From Chlorobiaceae bacterium (GTDB taxonomy: Bacteria > Bacteroidota > Chlorobiia > Chlorobiales > Chlorobiaceae), in the NCBI GenBank assembly GCA_016931495.1, contig JAFGER010000051.1, positions 1-52,742 on the forward strand: a stretch of 52,742 nucleotides of DNA. Reading direction: 5' to 3'. Shown here in pieces: positions 16,526 to 24,165 of this stretch. The notes below the pieces were generated by a model. That model was not told the origin of the DNA and ran no database searches. It saw only the letters and a program-made list of their open reading frames with translations. How positions within the stretch are numbered: position 1 is the stretch's first letter; each line of letters opens with the position of its first letter. A program made the translations under genes and the position numbers.

Positions 16526-19227
16526 AGGGTAGTCCTTGATTGATCTGGCTGGTTATCGGTGACGACCGGCAGGAGAATGGTGGCCTCGATCTGCTTTCCG
16601 GTTTTGACGAGCGTGATGGAGCCGTCGTGCTGCGTGACGATATTCTTCACCAGCCAGAGGCCAAGCCCGGCGCCGGCCGTATTGCTCGTGTTGGCGCCAC
16701 GGTGGTATTTTTCGAAGAACATCTCCAGCTCCTCTTCGCTCAGGTCCGACAGCAGCTTGTTTCCAACCACGATTTTCACCTTGTGTTCATCGCTGACGGA
16801 ACACTTGATCGTGATGGTTGACTCTTCGGGAGAGTACTTTCGTGCGTTGTCGAGGAGGTTGAAGATCGCGAATTTGATGCCCGATTCCTCGCCGTAAATG
16901 TTTATGTTTTCCGGGCAGTTTTCAAAAACAACCGTCCGTTCTTTCCAGATTCCTGTAAAGGTATCGACCTGCGATTTGATGATTTTCGCCAGATGCAACT
17001 GGTGGCGGTTGACCAGCGACTTGTGGCGATCGGCCATTTTGCTCTCCTGAATGGAGACTTCGAGCACTTCGACCAGGCGGGCGATGCTCCGCTCGATCTT
17101 CGAGAACTCCTGCTTGTTGGAATAGTTGCCCATCTTGTGCTTGATCTTGATGAGGTCAAGGTTTGTCCTCATGATGGCAAGCGGGGTGCGGTATTCGTGG
17201 GAAATCATGCTCAGGAAGCGGTGCAGCCGCTCCACCTCCTTCTGCAACTGGATGTTCCGGTCGGCGATGGACTGTTCGAGGTGGCTGATGTTCTGCTGCT
17301 GCATCTTTTCCAGCGTGATGTCAACCATCATGACGAGCAGTACGGCCGCGCCTTCGAGTTCGATGAACTCCGTGGAATAGAGCACATCGACCACGTCGCC
17401 GCTCTTGTCGTACAGCACGAGCGGTTTGTTGCAGATTCTTTCGCGTTTGGCAACGGTCGAAAGCAGCTCTTCGTAATCCGACTCGTTATAATGCAGGCCA
17501 AGGTCAAGCCCGGTCTTGCCCGTAACCTCTTCGAGCGAGTAGCCAAAAAGCTCAAGCCAGGAGTCGTTGACATCGATGATTTTGCCGGTTTCGATCTCCT
17601 TGATGCTGATGGCAATCGGCGTGTTGTCGAAGATGCTCCTGAATTTCCGCTCGTTTTCACGGATTTCGTTGTCAAGCCGTTTCCTTTCGGTGATGTCCAT
17701 GACCGTTCCGATGTACCGGTCAAGGTTGCCTGCCTCGTCGAGCTGCGGCTTGCCGCGGCAGGCCAGCCAGTGCAGGGCGCCATCCTCGGGGTGGCAGACC
17801 CGGAACTCGATATCGATATCGATTGCCCGCGTGGCGGCCTCCATGACGATGCCGAAGGTCTCCTCCCGGTCGTCGGGATGCACGGTGCTTTCGCAAAGCT
17901 TGTGGTTGTTGGGCTTGCTGCCGGGGGTGAGGCCATAGAGCCGCCAGATGCGGTCAGACCAGTAAACTTCGTCGTCCCTGAGATTCCACTCCCAGACGCC
18001 CGCGCTGGTGGCTTCAAGGGCGAAGGCCATGCGGGCCTTGCTTTTCAGGAGCTGCTCTTCGAGTGACTTCTGCCGGGTGATGTCGATGATCGTTCCCAGA
18101 TACCTGACGATGGTTCCGTTGCTGTCTTTCAGGGGTTTGCCTCTGGAAAGAAGCCAGTGAACCGATCCGTCCGCGTAGCGGACACGATATTCGATGGAGA
18201 TGGCGAGGCCTTCCGTGGCGGCTTTGCGAACCGCCTGGCAGGTTGTTTCGCGGTCTTCGGGCAGAATCGTCTCCGCCCAGAGCGCGAACGACGGTGACTG
18301 GCATTGCGGTTCCAGCCCGTAAAGCCTCCAGACTTCGTCCGACCAGATATTGACGCCGCTTTTCAGGTTCCATTCCCAGATTCCTGCGTTGGCGGCTTCG
18401 AGCGCCTGATCGAGCCGGGTTTTGTTTTCAAGCAGCGTGTTTTCGACCAGCTTGCGTTCGGTGATGTCGGTAATGAGCCCGATGTAGTTGACGAGCTTGC
18501 CGTTAGCGTCATATTTCGGCGATCCCTGGGAGAGCAGCCAGTGCACGGAACCGTCCTCCGGATGGGTCACCCGGTACTCGACCGACGCCGGGCGGCCCTG
18601 GCGCAGAGCATCGGTGATCACCTTGCTGACAAAGTCCCGATCCTCCTCGTGAACCGTGATGACGCAAAGCTCGTTGTTGAGCTCCCGGCTGTCGGGCTCC
18701 AGTCCATAGAGCCTCCAAACTTCTTCAGACCAGTACAGCTTGTCGGTTTCGGCATCCCATTCCCAGATGCCGGAACGGGCCGCGCCGAGGGCAAAGGATA
18801 TCCGTTCCTTGTGCTCAAGAAGCTCCTGCCGCATCGATGTGCTGCCGGCACCGGTGTCCGCAAGTTTGGTAAGGTTGGCTTCGGACGGAGAGGCTGCCGT
18901 CTGGCCAGGGGGCAGGGTGACCAGCAGCGTTCTTTCCGGTTCATCGGTTTGGGGAAGCGGGTGCACGATGCCCGCTGCTTTGCCGGTTGCGCAGGCTGTT
19001 TTCAGAAGGTCGGGGAGAGCCGCCGCTGTTGCAGAGCAGAGCGGCGAAGCGGAGAGGAGAGCGCCAAGAGGCTTGCCGACCGTGACGGCCGGCTTTTTGC
19101 CGAGACGGGAAAAAAATGTCCTGTTTGCGTGAAGGAGTATTCCTTCGCAATTGACGATGGCGACCGCATCCGGAATCAGTTCGATCAGGAGGTCGAGGGT
19201 TTTTTCATCAGACAAGGTTATCGGCAT
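16522..19227 (-). CDS. Multi-PAS sensor histidine kinase (cytoplasmic)
   Basis: The protein has 901 residues. There is no signal peptide or membrane span, so it should sense in the cytoplasm. It has an N-terminal PAS (about 8-70), then three tandem PAS_3-type repeats (about 140-260, 265-390, 400-515). Each repeat carries a near-identical core (GIWEW or GVWEWN, IWRLYGL or VWRLYGLEP, PEDGSVHWLL or the like, and a C-terminal IGT.TDIT or MDITERK cap). A fifth PAS follows (about 525-645). The kinase core then has a HisKA with the phospho-His in ISHEYRTPLAI (near 675) and a HATPase_c (about 770-890) with NLLDNARKYS, GAGLGLWLVKNIV. A short coiled stretch precedes HisKA. Tandem repeats of this quality suggest recent internal duplication. 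No cofactor-binding residues can be assigned. Confidence 0.92.
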   Translation of the reverse strand: MPITLSDEKTLDLLIELIPDAVAIVNCEGILLHANRTFFSRLGKKPAVTVGKPLGALLSASPLCSATAAALPDLLKTACATGKAAGIVHPLPQTDEPERTLLVTLPPGQTAASPSEANLTKLADTGAGSTSMRQELLEHKERISFALGAARSGIWEWDAETDKLYWSEEVWRLYGLEPDSRELNNELCVITVHEEDRDFVSKVITDALRQGRPASVEYRVTHPEDGSVHWLLSQGSPKYDANGKLVNYIGLITDITERKLVENTLLENKTRLDQALEAANAGIWEWNLKSGVNIWSDEVWRLYGLEPQCQSPSFALWAETILPEDRETTCQAVRKAATEGLAISIEYRVRYADGSVHWLLSRGKPLKDSNGTIVRYLGTIIDITRQKSLEEQLLKSKARMAFALEATSAGVWEWNLRDDEVYWSDRIWRLYGLTPGSKPNNHKLCESTVHPDDREETFGIVMEAATRAIDIDIEFRVCHPEDGALHWLACRGKPQLDEAGNLDRYIGTVMDITERKRLDNEIRENERKFRSIFDNTPIAISIKEIETGKIIDVNDSWLELFGYSLEEVTGKTGLDLGLHYNESDYEELLSTVAKRERICNKPLVLYDKSGDVVDVLYSTEFIELEGAAVLLVMMVDITLEKMQQQNISHLEQSIADRNIQLQKEVERLHRFLSMISHEYRTPLAIMRTNLDLIKIKHKMGNYSNKQEFSKIERSIARLVEVLEVSIQESKMADRHKSLVNRHQLHLAKIIKSQVDTFTGIWKERTVVFENCPENINIYGEESGIKFAIFNLLDNARKYSPEESTITIKCSVSDEHKVKIVVGNKLLSDLSEEELEMFFEKYHRGANTSNTAGAGLGLWLVKNIVTQHDGSITLVKTGKQIEATILLPVVTDNQPDQSRTTL

Positions 19228-19328
19228 GGCCCCGCTGGTTGCTGATCGGTTGACAGGCGAAACTCCTTGGTAATAAATGAAAGTTTTTTAATAAAGCAAA
19301 GCGCGCGTCTGAAATGAGTCAGTAGTGC

Positions 19329-19512
19329 AACGGCGCTGCCTGACAGTGAAATCAGGGCACCTCTAAAAACTTATTGCGCGTTTCGATTGCTGCGTTGGGC
19401 GGTGCTCGAAATCCTCATGTACTCTGTGTACACTCCGGCTTCTGCGCTCCGTCCGCCTTGCTCTCGAAGCGCTCATGACACTTTTTAGAGGTGCCCATCA
19501 GGCAGCGCCGTT
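19329..19512. terminator. Terminator-like hairpin split by a MITE
   Basis: AACGGCGCTGCCTGA (19329-19343) and TCAGGCAGCGCCGTT (19498-19512) are perfect inverted repeats that would lie about ten bases apart once the inserted element and one target copy are removed. The second arm is followed on the plus strand by TTTT overlapping its end. The hairpin sits between the 3' end of the bacteriochlorophyll synthase gene (19566) and the kinase start (19227), so it probably once ended transcription of the former. Confidence 0.6.
19355..19496. mobile_element. MITE-like element, 142 bp, with 15-bp perfect terminal inverted repeats
   Basis: The left end GGGCACCTCTAAAAA (19355-19369) and right end TTTTTAGAGGTGCCC (19482-19496) are exact reverse complements. 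The element is flanked by ATCA on both sides (19351-19354 and 19497-19500), which is a likely 4-bp target duplication. The interior (TTGGGCGGTGCTCGAAATCC, then CTTCTGCGCTCCGTCCGCC) recurs in degenerate form at 41005-41112, and its right end at 25208-25255. It has no coding capacity, so it would depend on a transposase elsewhere. Confidence 0.75.
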
Positions 19513-19565
19513 TTCAGGGTGGGGAGGAGGTGCGGGGCGTGAGGGCGCTGTGGGCGCCGGGCTGT

Positions 19566-20579
19566 TCACATATACTTCATGCCGATCATCGCCGCGGCGG
19601 TAAACTGGTTGATGAGGAACAGGATATTGTTGATGACCTGAAAGCGCAGGAAAGCGTTGTGCTCATGCACGTCGCTTTTGCCGATGGCGTTGCCGAAGCC
19701 GTCATCGACCGCGCCCTGCATGAACGAAGCGCCGGTGCGCGGGTCGCGGTAAATCGGAATCTGCACCATGATGTTGACCGCGAGCGAGGCGATGATCATG
19801 AACATCAGCACCTGGAATCCCCACTGCCAGGCAAGGACGGCGAACCCGGCAAAGACCAGGTCGATGATGATGAAGGCCACCAGAAAGGTGGAGCGGGCGC
19901 CGACGAGCACGGTCAGCGACTTCATGCCGCTTTCGGCATCGCCCTTCTCCGACTTGAAATCGTTCATGATGATCAGCGAAATCGCCATGAAGAAGTTCAG
20001 CACGGCCAGCCAGACCACTTCGGGCCTGATGTCGCTGAAGAGCGCGTTGGCCGCAAGGTAGGTGATGACGCCATACGACATGCCGACGGCGGGAGCCGAA
20101 AGAAAAATGTTCTTCTTCAGCTTGAACGGCGGCGCTGAATAGACATAGCCAAAAATCAGGCCGGCCATCATGCAAAGGCTGAAGACCAGTCCGCGCTCGC
20201 CGCCGATATGCAGCGACAGGCCGATGCTGATGGACAGGGCGGCTGCAAGCACGATGACCCAGTTCCAGATCGCCTCCTTTTCCGAAATCCGCCCGGAAGG
20301 GATCGGCCTGGTCGGTTCGTTGAGGCGGTCGAGATCGAGATCGAAGTAGTCGTTGACCGACTGGCTGAATCCCGTGCCGAGCGGGCCGAACAGGATGAAG
20401 AGCAGAAAGAGGAGCAGGTAGTCATGCAGGGTCGGCTGCATGGCTCCGGAGCCCATCACGCCACCGGCAAGGCAGGGGAAAACGCTGATCCAGGTGACCG
20501 GATCGAGCAGTTCGATATGAGCCCTGATCTTCTCTTTCAGGCTCAATGACGAGCTGGCGGTCAGTGCGGTGATGTTCAT
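19566..20579 (-). CDS. UbiA-family (bacterio)chlorophyll synthase, BchK/BchG type
   Basis: The protein has 337 residues. It is an integral membrane prenyltransferase with about eight or nine hydrophobic helices. The first Asp-rich motif NDYFDLDLDRLNEPTRPIPSG lies at 76-96 (given here as its family hallmark), followed by a second loop near 200 (MNDFKSEKGDAESGMKSL) and YSAPPFKLKKN near 147. The NEP.RPIPSG ending is characteristic of the chlorophyll/bacteriochlorophyll synthase branch rather than UbiA or MenA. These enzymes esterify (bacterio)chlorophyllide with farnesyl or geranylgeranyl diphosphate. In green sulfur bacteria BchK makes BChl c/d/e and BchG makes BChl a. The neighbouring chlorosome genes lean towards BchK, but I cannot separate them by eye. 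The radical-SAM gene lies directly upstream on the same strand, 42 bases away. Confidence 0.85.
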   Translation of the reverse strand: MNITALTASSSLSLKEKIRAHIELLDPVTWISVFPCLAGGVMGSGAMQPTLHDYLLLFLLFILFGPLGTGFSQSVNDYFDLDLDRLNEPTRPIPSGRISEKEAIWNWVIVLAAALSISIGLSLHIGGERGLVFSLCMMAGLIFGYVYSAPPFKLKKNIFLSAPAVGMSYGVITYLAANALFSDIRPEVVWLAVLNFFMAISLIIMNDFKSEKGDAESGMKSLTVLVGARSTFLVAFIIIDLVFAGFAVLAWQWGFQVLMFMIIASLAVNIMVQIPIYRDPRTGASFMQGAVDDGFGNAIGKSDVHEHNAFLRFQVINNILFLINQFTAAAMIGMKYM

Positions 20580-20621
20580 ATCGACAAATGATTGATTCGG
20601 AATTGCGTGAGTGTGGCGCCC

Positions 20622-22007
20622 TCAGAGGTACATGGCCGGTTTCAGTCCGCGGGTGAAGCGGTTCATCTGGAGGTTGGCAAGCCATACCCAGTTCAGCGGC
20701 TTTCCCTTCATGCGGCGCATGATGGCCCGTGCGCCATACACCTCTTTCTGTATTTTTACGAAGTTTTCGAGGAAGCTGTCGGTGCCGATGCCTGTTGGCT
20801 CGAACATGTAGTGATAGGTGTCGTATTTGTCCCAGTCGAAGTGGCGAAGCCTTGGCTTCATTTCGTCGAAATAGGGGGTGCCGGGAAAAGGGGTAACCAG
20901 CGAGAAAACGGGGAAATCGATCCGGTTCTCCATGATGAAATCATAGGTCATCTGGAAGCTTTCGCGGCTGTCATTGTCGAACCCGAACATGAAATAGCCC
21001 TGGATGGCGATTCCCTGATCGTGCAGGTTCTTGACCACCTTGCCATAGTTGTCGAGCTTGTTGGAGCCCTTGTGCATGCTTTTGAGCGTTTCGGGATTGA
21101 GCGACTCGAACCCGATGCTCATGAGGTCGCATCCCGACCATGCCGCCAGCTCGGCAATTTCGGGATCGTGGAGGAAATTCATCGAAATGTTGGCGTTCCA
21201 GCGGATGTTCAGCCACCCCATCTGGCTGAGGAGCTCCTTGAAATAGCCCGGGCGAAAACTGATGTTGTCGTCCATGAACGAGAAATGGGCTCCCTCTTTG
21301 CCAAGGCGCTCCTGATGATAGCGCATCTCGTCCAGCACAAGCCCGATGTCGCGATAACGGTAGTTCTTGCCGTAGATCGTGGGCGTCGTGCAGAAATTGC
21401 ATCCCACCGGGCAGCCTTTGGTGGCGAGAATAGGAATCCGCGAGCTGTATTTCCGGCTGTTCCGGCTGCGGAGCGCGTAGGAAAAATCGGGGCGCAGCAT
21501 CGCATTCATCGGCTTCAGCGCTTCGGCGCGATAGAGCGGTTTCACGGTGCCGTCGATGACATCTTGCGCCAGTTCGGGCCAGACGGACTCGATTTCGCCA
21601 TAAACAATGCTGGTGGCGTGCGCCTGGGCTTCTTCGAGGGACATGGTTGGGTGAACGCCGCCAAGCAGGGCGATTTTGCCCTGTTTTTTCGCGGCGTCGG
21701 CAATGCGGAAGGCTTTTCTCGCATTCAGGGTTCGCGACGTGATGGCAACGACATCATACCCCGAAAAATCTTCCGGAACTGCGTCGCCCAGCCGTTCGTC
21801 GATGAAATCGACTTCGAAAAGCCGACCCACCAGCGTGGCCACCATCATGAGGTTCAGCGGCATGCTGACGCTTCCCGAGTCAACCATCATGCTGGTGTTG
21901 CTGACCGGCTGGATCAGCAGCCATCGCTTTCCGGATTTGCGGCCGGTGCCGTTCAGGAGCTGCTCTTCAGCGGTTGAGTCAGGGGCGGGCTTGTCGTTTG
22001 CGATCAT
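20622..22007 (-). CDS. B12-binding radical-SAM protein, BchE/BchQ/BchR family
   Basis: The protein has 461 residues. The N-terminal third is a cobalamin-binding Rossmann domain (PLNLMMVATLVGRLFEVDFIDER, near 50-72; GKIALLGGVHPTMSLEEA, near 111-128) lacking the classical DxHxxG, as in BchE-type proteins. The radical-SAM cluster motif GCPVGCNFC (near 199-207) coordinates a 4Fe-4S cluster with three Cys, followed by a TIM-barrel (FSFMDDNISF, GFESLNPETL, GYFMFGFDND). In green sulfur bacteria this family includes the C8 and C12 methyltransferases BchQ and BchR and the BchE ring-E cyclase. Pairing with the chlorophyll synthase supports a pigment side-chain role. The choice among members is open. 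It depends on B12, which links it to the upstream cbi genes. Confidence 0.85.
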   Translation of the reverse strand: MIANDKPAPDSTAEEQLLNGTGRKSGKRWLLIQPVSNTSMMVDSGSVSMPLNLMMVATLVGRLFEVDFIDERLGDAVPEDFSGYDVVAITSRTLNARKAFRIADAAKKQGKIALLGGVHPTMSLEEAQAHATSIVYGEIESVWPELAQDVIDGTVKPLYRAEALKPMNAMLRPDFSYALRSRNSRKYSSRIPILATKGCPVGCNFCTTPTIYGKNYRYRDIGLVLDEMRYHQERLGKEGAHFSFMDDNISFRPGYFKELLSQMGWLNIRWNANISMNFLHDPEIAELAAWSGCDLMSIGFESLNPETLKSMHKGSNKLDNYGKVVKNLHDQGIAIQGYFMFGFDNDSRESFQMTYDFIMENRIDFPVFSLVTPFPGTPYFDEMKPRLRHFDWDKYDTYHYMFEPTGIGTDSFLENFVKIQKEVYGARAIMRRMKGKPLNWVWLANLQMNRFTRGLKPAMYL

Positions 22008-22064
22008 ACTTCAGGGTCGTAACACTTGATGGGAGGTATTTGAGCGAAGCGTCCGGCTTGCCGG

Positions 22065-22322
22065 TCAGGAGTCAAAACGGCGGCCGGTCTCCTTGCTTGG
22101 CCTGGCGTAGCCTGAAACCTCCGGCGAGCTGCCCCGGACGACTCCCGTTCCCTGCGAGCGCCCATAGAGATGCGGATAGGCGTTGGCGCCGAGCCTCTTG
22201 GTGCATTTGCCGATATTTTCCAGATAGTCGCCGACAACCCACCAGTGACCGTCGATGAACACTTCGAGAAACCTGCCGTAAGCTTCGGCTCCTCGTACAA
22301 AAGCGCCGTTAAAATCTTTCAT
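22065..22322 (-). CDS. csmE: Chlorosome envelope protein of the CsmA/CsmE family
   Basis: The protein has 85 residues. The core (AEAYGRFLEVFIDGHWWVVGDYLENIGK, about 13-40, described by its key residues) matches the baseplate protein CsmA: the hydrophobic helix, the GHW with the conserved His proposed to bind BChl a, then ANAYPHLYG. The Lys-rich KCTKRLG segment and the long polar tail differ from CsmA, and the tail resembles the C-terminal extension removed on maturation. CsmA itself is normally encoded with csmC; the location here with CsmB/F and CsmC/D-like genes favours the paralogue CsmE. It lies in the chlorosome envelope or baseplate. It follows the radical-SAM gene's start region by 57 bases on the same strand, so it may head that operon. 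Confidence 0.85.
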   Translation of the reverse strand: MKDFNGAFVRGAEAYGRFLEVFIDGHWWVVGDYLENIGKCTKRLGANAYPHLYGRSQGTGVVRGSSPEVSGYARPSKETGRRFDS

Positions 22323-22754
22323 GTCTGACTGGTTTGGTTGAAAGACAAGTCTGGAATTTCCTGATGCACAGAATGTAATAAATGTAATTGGTTTCTTCCA
22401 AGGATTCCCGGTTTAATACGGAGTTCCTGTAACAAAACCGCATCGTCCATTGGGTGACGGAAGGCCGTTGGATACCTGCACGTCGTTTGCAGTGTAAGCC
22501 GGCAATTCCTGATTATTTGTATAAGTGCTTTTTATAAAGTGGTTTGTGTTGCTTTTTCCGGTTATTCTGCAGGTGAGCATTTCAAGAAAAGGCATCAGGC
22601 GTGCTGTTGCGAAGATTGCAAGGTAGTCTCGGGTTTTCATGCTCATTGGAGAAAATTCCATTTTTTCTTTTTAATAAATCGCATAATTAAACTATACTTT
22701 GTGTAAGAAAAGAAAGTTTTAAGGCTTTCCCAACCAAAAAACCTCAAGAGAGTA
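22323..22754. other. Divergent promoter region between csmE and the csmB/F-type gene
   Basis: This 432-bp AT-rich stretch has no convincing gene. It must hold the two divergent promoters for csmE (minus) and for the csm gene at 22755 (plus). An 82-codon minus-strand frame at 22413-22661 shows no recognisable features. No operator could be identified with confidence. Confidence 0.5.
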
Positions 22755-22982
22755 ATGGCACAAGAGACTACCAGCAATGTCGCCCAGTCCCTCAATGACC
22801 TCATGGGCGCAGTCGGAAAGATCGGGCAGGTGCAGGTCGAAGTCCTCACCTCAGTGCTGAATTCGGCAGCTTCGGCAATCGAGCCTGTTAGCAAAACCGC
22901 CGTCGAGCTGATTGGCAACGTTGCCAATGCCGCTACCCAGGCAGTGCAGGGAGTTGCTTCGGCAATTGCCCCCAAAAAGTGA
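22755..22982 (+). CDS. Chlorosome envelope protein of the CsmB/CsmF family
   Basis: The protein has 75 residues and is almost entirely an amphipathic-to-hydrophobic helix pattern: SLNDLMGAVGKIGQVQ near 12-27, then VLTSVLNSAASAIEPVSKT, ELIGNVANAATQAVQGV, and a short Ala-Pro-Lys-Lys end. Length, composition and the IEPVSKT..ELIGNV core fit CsmB/CsmF, small envelope proteins of chlorosomes. CsmB and CsmF cannot be told apart here. The next gene belongs to the other envelope family (CsmC/D), and a strong terminator hairpin stands between them. Confidence 0.8.
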   Translation: MAQETTSNVAQSLNDLMGAVGKIGQVQVEVLTSVLNSAASAIEPVSKTAVELIGNVANAATQAVQGVASAIAPKK

Positions 22983-22999
22983 TTCGTGGCGCTTTCCCG

Positions 23000-23048
23000 G
23001 TCAAGGCAACCCGCGCCGGCAAGGCGCGGGTTGCCTTGACTCTTTTTG
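23000..23048 (+). terminator. Strong rho-independent terminator after the CsmB/F-type gene
   Basis: An 18-bp perfect stem (23000-23017 with 23023-23040, GC-rich) has a 5-nt loop and is followed by TCTTTTTG. The stability suggests that the small envelope gene is expressed mainly as its own abundant transcript, with limited read-through into the CsmC/D-type gene. Confidence 0.9.
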
Positions 23049-23090
23049 TCAGGCGTTTCATAAGTCATTCAATTTTAAATTATTAAAGCC

Positions 23091-23435
23091 ATGCCAGAGT
23101 CCTCCGGCGCTCAGCTCAAAACGTCTTCGAACGGCGTCCGGGGATTGGCCATGATGGCCCCGGCCGTAAGTCTGCCGCTCGGAATTCATGCCCTGGGCGG
23201 AGCACTTGTCGCCGTTGCGGGTATTGCGGTCACGGTTGCGCCGCTCGCCGTTCCGGTTGCCGTTCCCCTTCTCTACAATGCTGCTTCAAAAGGCGGTTTC
23301 GACTCCATCATCAGAAAGTTTTTGCCATCTGCAGGAATGGCCGGTGCAGCGCAAAATGCTGTCAGCCAACCGGTTGAGGTCACCGTCAGAGAGGCGGCCC
23401 CGATCACCGGAACGGTTATTGAGGACAACGCTTAA
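23091..23435 (+). CDS. Chlorosome envelope protein of the CsmC/CsmD family
   Basis: The protein has 114 residues. The central 50 residues form two hydrophobic helices (LAMMAPAVSLPLGIHALGGA, about 19-38; AVAGIAVTVAPLAVPVAVPLL, about 41-61), followed by a polar segment and an acidic end. Length and the double hydrophobic hairpin match CsmC/CsmD, which sit in the chlorosome monolayer and affect its size and shape. A homologous gene of similar length (23720-24049) lies two genes on, so this is a tandem paralogous pair. The length matches my recollection of CsmD (about 113 residues), but assignment to D rather than C is a guess. Confidence 0.75.
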   Translation: MPESSGAQLKTSSNGVRGLAMMAPAVSLPLGIHALGGALVAVAGIAVTVAPLAVPVAVPLLYNAASKGGFDSIIRKFLPSAGMAGAAQNAVSQPVEVTVREAAPITGTVIEDNA

Positions 23436-23459
23436 TCTGTAAACCGGGACAAGCCCACT

Positions 23460-23696
23460 ATGATCAGGCAATTATGGATCCATGCGGTGAACTCGGCATG
23501 GAAAGGGTACATCAGGAAAATCGACAAGTGCCACGCCGACAAGAAGTTCAGCGAGTACCTCAAGCAGCGGCTCGATATGGATATGACGCTCGAAGAGTTC
23601 GGCGAGATGGTTTTTATCGCAGGTTTTACGGCTGGAGAACAGTATTCGGGCAAACTGCCTGTACTGAAGGAAAGCCAGAAAAGCAGGATGAATTGA
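23460..23696 (+). CDS. Small unknown protein inside the chlorosome gene run
   Basis: The protein has 78 residues, starting with ATG 25 bases after the preceding gene. It is basic in its first half (WKGYIRKIDKCHADKKFSEYLKQR) with an acidic helical segment (DMDMTLEEFGEMVFIAGFTAGEQYSG) that looks like a short amphipathic helix pair. It lacks a signal peptide or membrane span. I do not recognise a family. Its place between two CsmC/D-type genes on the same strand, with 24-25 bp gaps, suggests that it is co-expressed and may help in chlorosome assembly. Confidence 0.65.
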   Translation: MIRQLWIHAVNSAWKGYIRKIDKCHADKKFSEYLKQRLDMDMTLEEFGEMVFIAGFTAGEQYSGKLPVLKESQKSRMN

Positions 23697-23719
23697 ATCA
23701 GCCCGCTTCCTCTTTTAAC

Positions 23720-24049
23720 ATGAACGATAACAGTGCTCTCATGGATACAATCAGCATGAACCGGAATCCGGTATTGACAGCAGCCACGGCGGTCGGAGTG
23801 GCCGGCGGCGGCGCTTTGCTCGCTCCCGTTGCCGCACCGGCGCTGCATGGAATTGCCGGTATTGCCGTCGTCGGTTTTGGTGTCTATGCTACAGGGTCAG
23901 CGGTTCTGAACGTCACCAGATTCCTGAACGACAAGGCCTCCGGGATTTTCAATGACGGCGCAATGGTGGTGGAGCTGCTCAAGGGAACGGTCTTGTCTGC
24001 TCCCAAGCCGAAAGTTCCAGCAAAGGAGGTTCCGTTCAGGTGGCAGTGA
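23720..24049 (+). CDS. Second chlorosome envelope protein of the CsmC/CsmD family
   Basis: The protein has 109 residues from the ATG at 23720. The frame is open back to 23474 but that part overlaps the previous gene, and a second in-frame ATG at 23741 is equally possible. Two hydrophobic helices (LTAATAVGVAGGGALLAPVA, about 20-39; LHGIAGIAVVGFGVYATG, about 43-60) precede a polar tail ending in PKPKVPAKEVPFRWQ. The layout matches the gene at 23091 and the known CsmC/CsmD proteins. No Shine-Dalgarno is evident, which is common in this group. Confidence 0.75.
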   Translation: MNDNSALMDTISMNRNPVLTAATAVGVAGGGALLAPVAAPALHGIAGIAVVGFGVYATGSAVLNVTRFLNDKASGIFNDGAMVVELLKGTVLSAPKPKVPAKEVPFRWQ

Positions 24050-24165
24050 TTGCCGGCCTGAACTTCGGCATGGCAACTTTTGCGCCGTTTGCGTCATTAA
24101 AGAGTCCATGTGTTTAACGTACCTCGTTCCTTGCAGCGGGGTTTTTCATTCTCAAAAAGTTGCCG

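Noticed and set aside
22413-22661. 82-codon minus-strand frame between the csm genes
   Set aside because: Atypical composition, no ribosome site, and it occupies the space needed for two divergent promoters.
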